A stretch of 58,007 bases of DNA from Parcubacteria group bacterium GW2011_GWA2_48_9 (GTDB lineage Bacteria; Patescibacteriota; Patescibacteriia; UBA10025), in assembly GCA_001003705.1 (NCBI GenBank), contig LCPQ01000001.1, positions 1-58,007 on the forward strand, in the 5' to 3' direction. Shown here one piece after another: positions 54,292-58,007 of the stretch (the stretch's first letter is position 1; each line of letters starts with the position of its first letter). Below the pieces are notes generated by a model. The model searched no databases. It saw nothing but the letters and a program-made list of their open reading frames with translations, and was not told the DNA's origin. Both the position numbers and the translations under genes were made by a program.

Positions 54292-55395
54292 ATGATTACA
54301 GTCCTCATTTTTATCGCTGTACTGGCTGTAATAGTCCTCGTCCATGAGTTTGGGCATTTTGCAGTTGCACGGAAGCTCGGTGTGGCAGTCGAAGAATTTG
54401 GAGTAGGATTTCCTCCCCGTATTGCAGCTATTAAATCCCAAAAGACAGCGTACTCATTGAATTGGATACCAATAGGCGGATTTGTAAAAATTAAGGGGGA
54501 GCAGGGGGATCATCCTGACGATTCCGATAGTTTTGGCTACCAAAAAATATGGAGGCGCGCACTCATTATCGTCGCTGGCGTACTAATGAATATTGTTCTA
54601 GCATTTATTTTGTTTTCTGCTGCGTATATTATCGGCGCCCCTAGTGCACTTGATTCCAATCCTCAAGGCACTGCGCATGTTTCTGATCGTTCACTGCAAA
54701 TTGTTAGCGTTACAGACCCTTCACCAGCATTTTCGGCAGGTTTCATGATAGGTGACATCATAAAAACCCTTGACGGGACTCCAGTCGATTCTATTCTACG
54801 GTTCCGGCAACTCGTCCAGCCTCACGTATCAAATGAGCTTGCAATTACTGTTAGTCGAAATGATCAAGATATTGAATTGAATGTCGCCCCTGAGGCCGAT
54901 ACTGACGGTCTGGGTATTATCGGAGTCGGACTTGTAGAAGTCGGTACAGTTCGTTATCCGTTCTTCCGCGCTATCTGGGAGGGTGCAAAAACGACTGTGT
55001 CACTGCTTGGTCAAATTGTAACTGCTTTTTACTCACTTCTGAGGGATCTTTTTGCTGCTCGCGATGTTGCGATTGATGTAGCGGGTCCCGTTGGTATCGC
55101 AGTGTTAACTGGCCAAGTCGCACGTCTTGGATTTGTTTACCTACTACAGTTTGCTGCGCTTTTGTCGCTTAATTTAGCAATTATTAATTTAATACCATTC
55201 CCGGCACTTGATGGGGGACGATTATTGTTTCTTGGCATCGAAAAAATACGCAGAAAACCTGTGAGCAAGAAAGTAGAGTCAAGCATCCATACTGTCGGGT
55301 TCGCATTACTCATGGTACTCGTCGTAATTGTGACTATTAAGGATGTATCCCGCTTTTCTGAAAGTATTTCCAGCTTTTTTCAAAACATTTTTTAA
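54292..55395 (+). CDS. rseP: RseP-family site-2 zinc metalloprotease
   Basis: Intramembrane protease that cleaves membrane-anchored regulators or remnant signal peptides. 367 residues with four hydrophobic segments. Zinc motif HEFGH (about 18-22) in the first segment and LDGGRLLF in the third supply His, His and Asp ligands. One PDZ domain (about 140-205), with DPSPAFSAGFMIGDII, lies between. No anti-sigma factor is seen nearby. Two bases separate it from frr. Confidence 0.94.
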   Translation: MITVLIFIAVLAVIVLVHEFGHFAVARKLGVAVEEFGVGFPPRIAAIKSQKTAYSLNWIPIGGFVKIKGEQGDHPDDSDSFGYQKIWRRALIIVAGVLMNIVLAFILFSAAYIIGAPSALDSNPQGTAHVSDRSLQIVSVTDPSPAFSAGFMIGDIIKTLDGTPVDSILRFRQLVQPHVSNELAITVSRNDQDIELNVAPEADTDGLGIIGVGLVEVGTVRYPFFRAIWEGAKTTVSLLGQIVTAFYSLLRDLFAARDVAIDVAGPVGIAVLTGQVARLGFVYLLQFAALLSLNLAIINLIPFPALDGGRLLFLGIEKIRRKPVSKKVESSIHTVGFALLMVLVVIVTIKDVSRFSESISSFFQNIF

Positions 55396-55396
55396 G

Positions 55397-56644
55397 ATGA
55401 AACTTTCAGCACTTTTTACAAAGACAAAACACAATCCTCCACAAGGTGAAGTGTCAATAAATGCTAAATTACTCGAGCAGGCTGGCTATATATCGAAAAT
55501 GATGGCGGGAGTTTATGCGTACATGCCGCTTGGATTGAGGGTTCTGAAAAAGGTATCTGCTATTATCCGCGAAGAGATGGATGCACTTGGAGCTCAGGAA
55601 ATTTATTTGTCCGCACTCCAACCTAAGGCGCTCTGGGAAGTCACCGGTAGATGGAATGAACTTTCGGAAATTATGTACCAGTTCACCGATCGTTCTGATC
55701 AAGAAGTTGGGTTAGCTACCACTCACGAAGAGCCCATCACTGAAATTGCGAAACATTATATTTCCTCATATAAGGACCTTCCTCTCGCGGTCTATCAGAT
55801 TCAGGACAAATTCCGTGACGAACCGAGAGCGAAATCCGGACTGATACGGGGACGGGAATTCTCAATGAAGGACTTGTATAGTTTTCACACTACGGGGAAT
55901 GACCTTGATTCGTTTTACCTTTTAGTAGCCAATGCATACAAAAAAATATTTCAGCGCCTCTGCCTTCCTGTACGCATGATTGAAGCCTCTGGCGGTACGT
56001 TTACAAAAAGCTACTCCCATGAATTCCAAGTCATTGCTGATGCAGGGGAAGACAAGCTTATTTACTGCACAAACTGTGACTATGCCCAAAACGCCGAAAT
56101 CTCCCGTTACAAAGATGGCGGACATTGCCCACACTGTGAAAAAACACTGACGGAATCTAGGGGCATTGAAGTTGGTAATATTTTCAAACTCGGTACCAAG
56201 TTTTCAGACGCGCTTGGATTACACTACACAGACAGCGATGGAGTAGCCCGACCGGTACATATGGCGAGCTATGGAATCGGCCCTGGAAGAGTGATGGGTA
56301 CAATCGTCGAGGTATCACATGATGAACGGGGCATTATATGGCCCAAGAGCGTAACGCCTTTTCATGCATACATAGCTTCTCTTGGAAACGACCCCGGCAT
56401 GATCGAGTGTATAAAAAAAGTATATACTAAGTCGCAATCTGCAGGCTATGAGGTCCTGTATGATGATAGGAACGTGTCTCCTGGCGTTAAACTACGCGAT
56501 GCTGATCTCCTCGGTATCCCACTTCGGATCGTGACAGGAACGAAGTCAGAGGGGAAGTACGAGATAAGCGAACGATCCATGAGCACTAAAAAAATTGTGA
56601 CCGAAAAAGAAGTGTTCACTACGCTCAGCTCTTTTTACAGTTAA
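55397..56644 (+). CDS. proS: Prolyl-tRNA synthetase, short form without the INS editing domain
   Basis: Charges tRNA-Pro. 415 residues from the ATG at 55397, one base after the rseP stop, against about 570 in most bacteria. Class II motifs are MLPLGLRVLKK-like YMPLGLRVLKK, FRDEPRAKSGLIRGREFSMKD and GIGPGRVMGTI. Between motifs 2 and 3, where bacterial ProRS carries the Ala-tRNA-Pro-editing INS domain, there is only a short piece with CTNC and CPHC, perhaps a zinc knuckle. The C-terminal anticodon-binding domain is present. Confidence 0.94.
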   Translation: MKLSALFTKTKHNPPQGEVSINAKLLEQAGYISKMMAGVYAYMPLGLRVLKKVSAIIREEMDALGAQEIYLSALQPKALWEVTGRWNELSEIMYQFTDRSDQEVGLATTHEEPITEIAKHYISSYKDLPLAVYQIQDKFRDEPRAKSGLIRGREFSMKDLYSFHTTGNDLDSFYLLVANAYKKIFQRLCLPVRMIEASGGTFTKSYSHEFQVIADAGEDKLIYCTNCDYAQNAEISRYKDGGHCPHCEKTLTESRGIEVGNIFKLGTKFSDALGLHYTDSDGVARPVHMASYGIGPGRVMGTIVEVSHDERGIIWPKSVTPFHAYIASLGNDPGMIECIKKVYTKSQSAGYEVLYDDRNVSPGVKLRDADLLGIPLRIVTGTKSEGKYEISERSMSTKKIVTEKEVFTTLSSFYS

Positions 56645-56647
56645 TGT

Positions 56648-57703
56648 ATGTTTAATAAACTTTTCGGAAGATTTTCAAAAGACCTCGGAGTAGACCTAGG
56701 AACTGCAAATACACTGGTATATGTGAAAGGAAGGGGCATCGTAATCGATGAACCGTCCGTTGTTGCTATCAACACCCGAACCGATCAGATACTTGCTGTC
56801 GGCACCGACGCACAAAAAATGGTTGGAAAGTCACCAGCACATATCGTCGTCTCGCGCCCACTTGTTGACGGTGTAATCTCCGATTTCGAGATAACGGAGC
56901 GAATGTTAAAACACTTTATAGAAAAAGTTCATCGAGAAAATTTTACTATTGTGCCTCGTCCCCGTATTGTTGTTGGCATACCACTAGGAGTCACAGAGGT
57001 CGAACGCAAGGCAGTCGAAGATGCATCACTTTCTGCGGGTGCACGAGAAGTGTATTTAATAGAAGAACCACTCGCAGCTGCTATTGGTGCCAGACTTCCA
57101 GTACAAGATGCTTCAGGAAATATGATTGTAGACATCGGTGGTGGCACTACGGAAATTGCTATTATTTCACTTGGAGGAGTTGTTACCTGGAAGTCACTTA
57201 GAATTGCGGGCGATAAGATGGACCAAGATATCATCAACTACGCGCGCGAACATTTCAATATATTGCTTGGTGAACGTACAGCTGAGATGACAAAAAAACG
57301 TATTGGGTCAGCCATCGAACTTCCAGACCCGTTAGAAACAAAAGTGCGGGGACGCGATCTTATTTCAGGTTTACCCAAGGAGGTGTCGGTTACCAGTAAT
57401 CAAATTCGTGATGCTATTAGCCGTTCATTGCGAGCAATAATTGATGGCGTAAGATCGACGATCGAAAATACCCCTCCTGAGCTTGTATCCGATATTTACT
57501 CGAGAGGAATTGTTCTCTCAGGTGGAGGTGCAAATCTGCGTGGTCTCGACAAACTCATATCCCATGAAACCCAAATACCCGTACATATCGCGGATGACCC
57601 GCTCACAGCTGTGGCGAGAGGGTGTGGTATCATTATTGAAGACATCGAGCATTTAAAAGACATTTTAGCACCCTCGACTAAGGAAACGGAAATTTCGAAT
57701 TAA
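56648..57703 (+). CDS. mreB: Rod-shape-determining actin homologue MreB, paralogue 2
   Basis: 351 residues. Phosphate 1 LGVDLGTANTLVYVKGRG, IEEPLAAAIGARLPV, phosphate 2 MIVDIGGGTTEIAIIS and IVLSGGGANLRG are closer to textbook MreB than the copy at 49411. The N-terminal MFNKLFGRF may be a membrane-binding amphipathic helix. mreC starts 3 bases after the stop, so this is the MreB of the canonical mre operon. Confidence 0.96.
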   Translation: MFNKLFGRFSKDLGVDLGTANTLVYVKGRGIVIDEPSVVAINTRTDQILAVGTDAQKMVGKSPAHIVVSRPLVDGVISDFEITERMLKHFIEKVHRENFTIVPRPRIVVGIPLGVTEVERKAVEDASLSAGAREVYLIEEPLAAAIGARLPVQDASGNMIVDIGGGTTEIAIISLGGVVTWKSLRIAGDKMDQDIINYAREHFNILLGERTAEMTKKRIGSAIELPDPLETKVRGRDLISGLPKEVSVTSNQIRDAISRSLRAIIDGVRSTIENTPPELVSDIYSRGIVLSGGGANLRGLDKLISHETQIPVHIADDPLTAVARGCGIIIEDIEHLKDILAPSTKETEISN

Positions 57704-57706
57704 ACC

Positions 57707-58007
57707 ATGAAGAGGTTTATTACAAGTCGATGGGGGTTAGCGTGTGTTGGAATCGCACTGATTCTGTTTTTAATAATATTCAACTCCTCCACTTTTTTCG
57801 ACCCTGCACGAAACATTCTTTCGTACGTTTTTCAACCTATTCATACTATAGGCTTTAGTATTGGGCAGCGAGTAGAAAAATTTACAGCTTTTTTTGCCTC
57901 AAGAAAAGAACTTGTAGAAGAAGTGAATCGGCTGCAAAACCAGGCTACCAAGCTGTCAAAGGAAAATGTAGAACTGTTTCAGCAAATACAAGATCTCAGC
58001 GTTTTAC
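57707..58007 (+). CDS. mreC: Rod-shape-determining protein MreC, 3'-truncated by the window edge
   Basis: About 100 residues are visible, starting MKRFITSRWGLACVG. One membrane segment (about 9-26) is followed by FDPARNILSYVFQPI and a coiled coil (about 60-100, KELVEEVNRLQNQ), the standard start of MreC, which links MreB filaments to the wall-synthesis enzymes outside. The beta domains lie beyond the window. Confidence 0.88.
   Translation, partial: MKRFITSRWGLACVGIALILFLIIFNSSTFFDPARNILSYVFQPIHTIGFSIGQRVEKFTAFFASRKELVEEVNRLQNQATKLSKENVELFQQIQDLSVL

Noticed and set aside
1-58007. Alternative genetic code with UGA as glycine, as in Gracilibacteria
   Set aside because: Many genes end in TGA at ATGA overlaps with the next gene, and their conserved C-termini stop there; no in-frame TGA interrupts conserved proteins.
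1-58007. Mobile elements, CRISPR arrays, tRNA or rRNA genes
   Set aside because: No transposase, integrase, direct-repeat array or recognisable RNA gene was seen; all gaps are short and most hold promoters or terminators.

Overview
The window looks like a contiguous piece of chromosome from a Patescibacteria/Candidate Phyla Radiation bacterium, most likely a parcubacterial lineage. This is inferred from gene content, since no 16S rRNA is present. The evidence is dense packing with many ATGA start/stop overlaps, a Gram-positive-style type IV pilus cluster (pilB-pilC-pilM-pilN-pilO) without a secretin, an RNA polymerase alpha subunit that stops after its N-terminal domain, shortened AlaRS and ProRS, a DUF4012 protein beside a glycosyltransferase cluster, and a TraD-like ATPase paired with a membrane-anchored partner. 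TGA is used as a normal stop throughout, so the standard bacterial code applies. No rRNA, tRNA, CRISPR array, insertion sequence or prophage was seen, and no gap between genes exceeds about 180 bases.

Layout. 1-4788 (+): 3'-part of murA, S41 peptidase, acyP, rplI, pyrG. 4839-10692 (-): rpmA with its own promoter, then the type IV pilus operon read leftward from a strong promoter at 10711-10739. 10809-18353 (+): a small membrane protein, then mraY-murD-ftsW-murG-murC-murB (peptidoglycan precursor synthesis and septal wall assembly), then hpf. 18444-20862: speA-speB (arginine to agmatine to putrescine). 20934-27865: secA, an FG-GAP propeller fused to an L,D-transpeptidase, secD and secF. 27988-32641: a sigma-region-4/winged-helix fusion, a membrane protein plus TraD-like ATPase pair, and an orphan 97-residue gene. 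32697-35607: mnmA and alaS. 35748-39643: ribosomal operon infA-rpmJ-rpsM-rpsK-rpsD-rpoA-rplQ-rplM-rpsI. 39659-49405: polysaccharide locus with flippase, five glycosyltransferases, an O-antigen ligase/polymerase-like protein and DUF4012. 49411-58007: mreB paralogue 1, glycosyltransferase, holB, a BNR-propeller lipoprotein, frr, rseP, proS, mreB paralogue 2 and the start of mreC.

How it works together. Much of the window builds and decorates the cell envelope: Mur enzymes and FtsW make peptidoglycan, the MreB paralogues and MreC guide elongation, the Sec genes export proteins, the L,D-transpeptidase probably modifies or attaches to the wall, the polysaccharide locus coats the cell, and the pilus mediates attachment or motility. 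Promoters are easy to read by eye: most have a -35/-10 pair separated by exactly 17 bases and a short leader.

The most unusual points are a SecD whose periplasmic P1 region carries a parvulin prolyl-isomerase domain that appears circularly permuted, the FG-GAP/L,D-transpeptidase fusion under a perfect consensus promoter, and a sigma-4/HARE-HTH fusion in a genome whose RNA polymerase alpha lacks its C-terminal domain.
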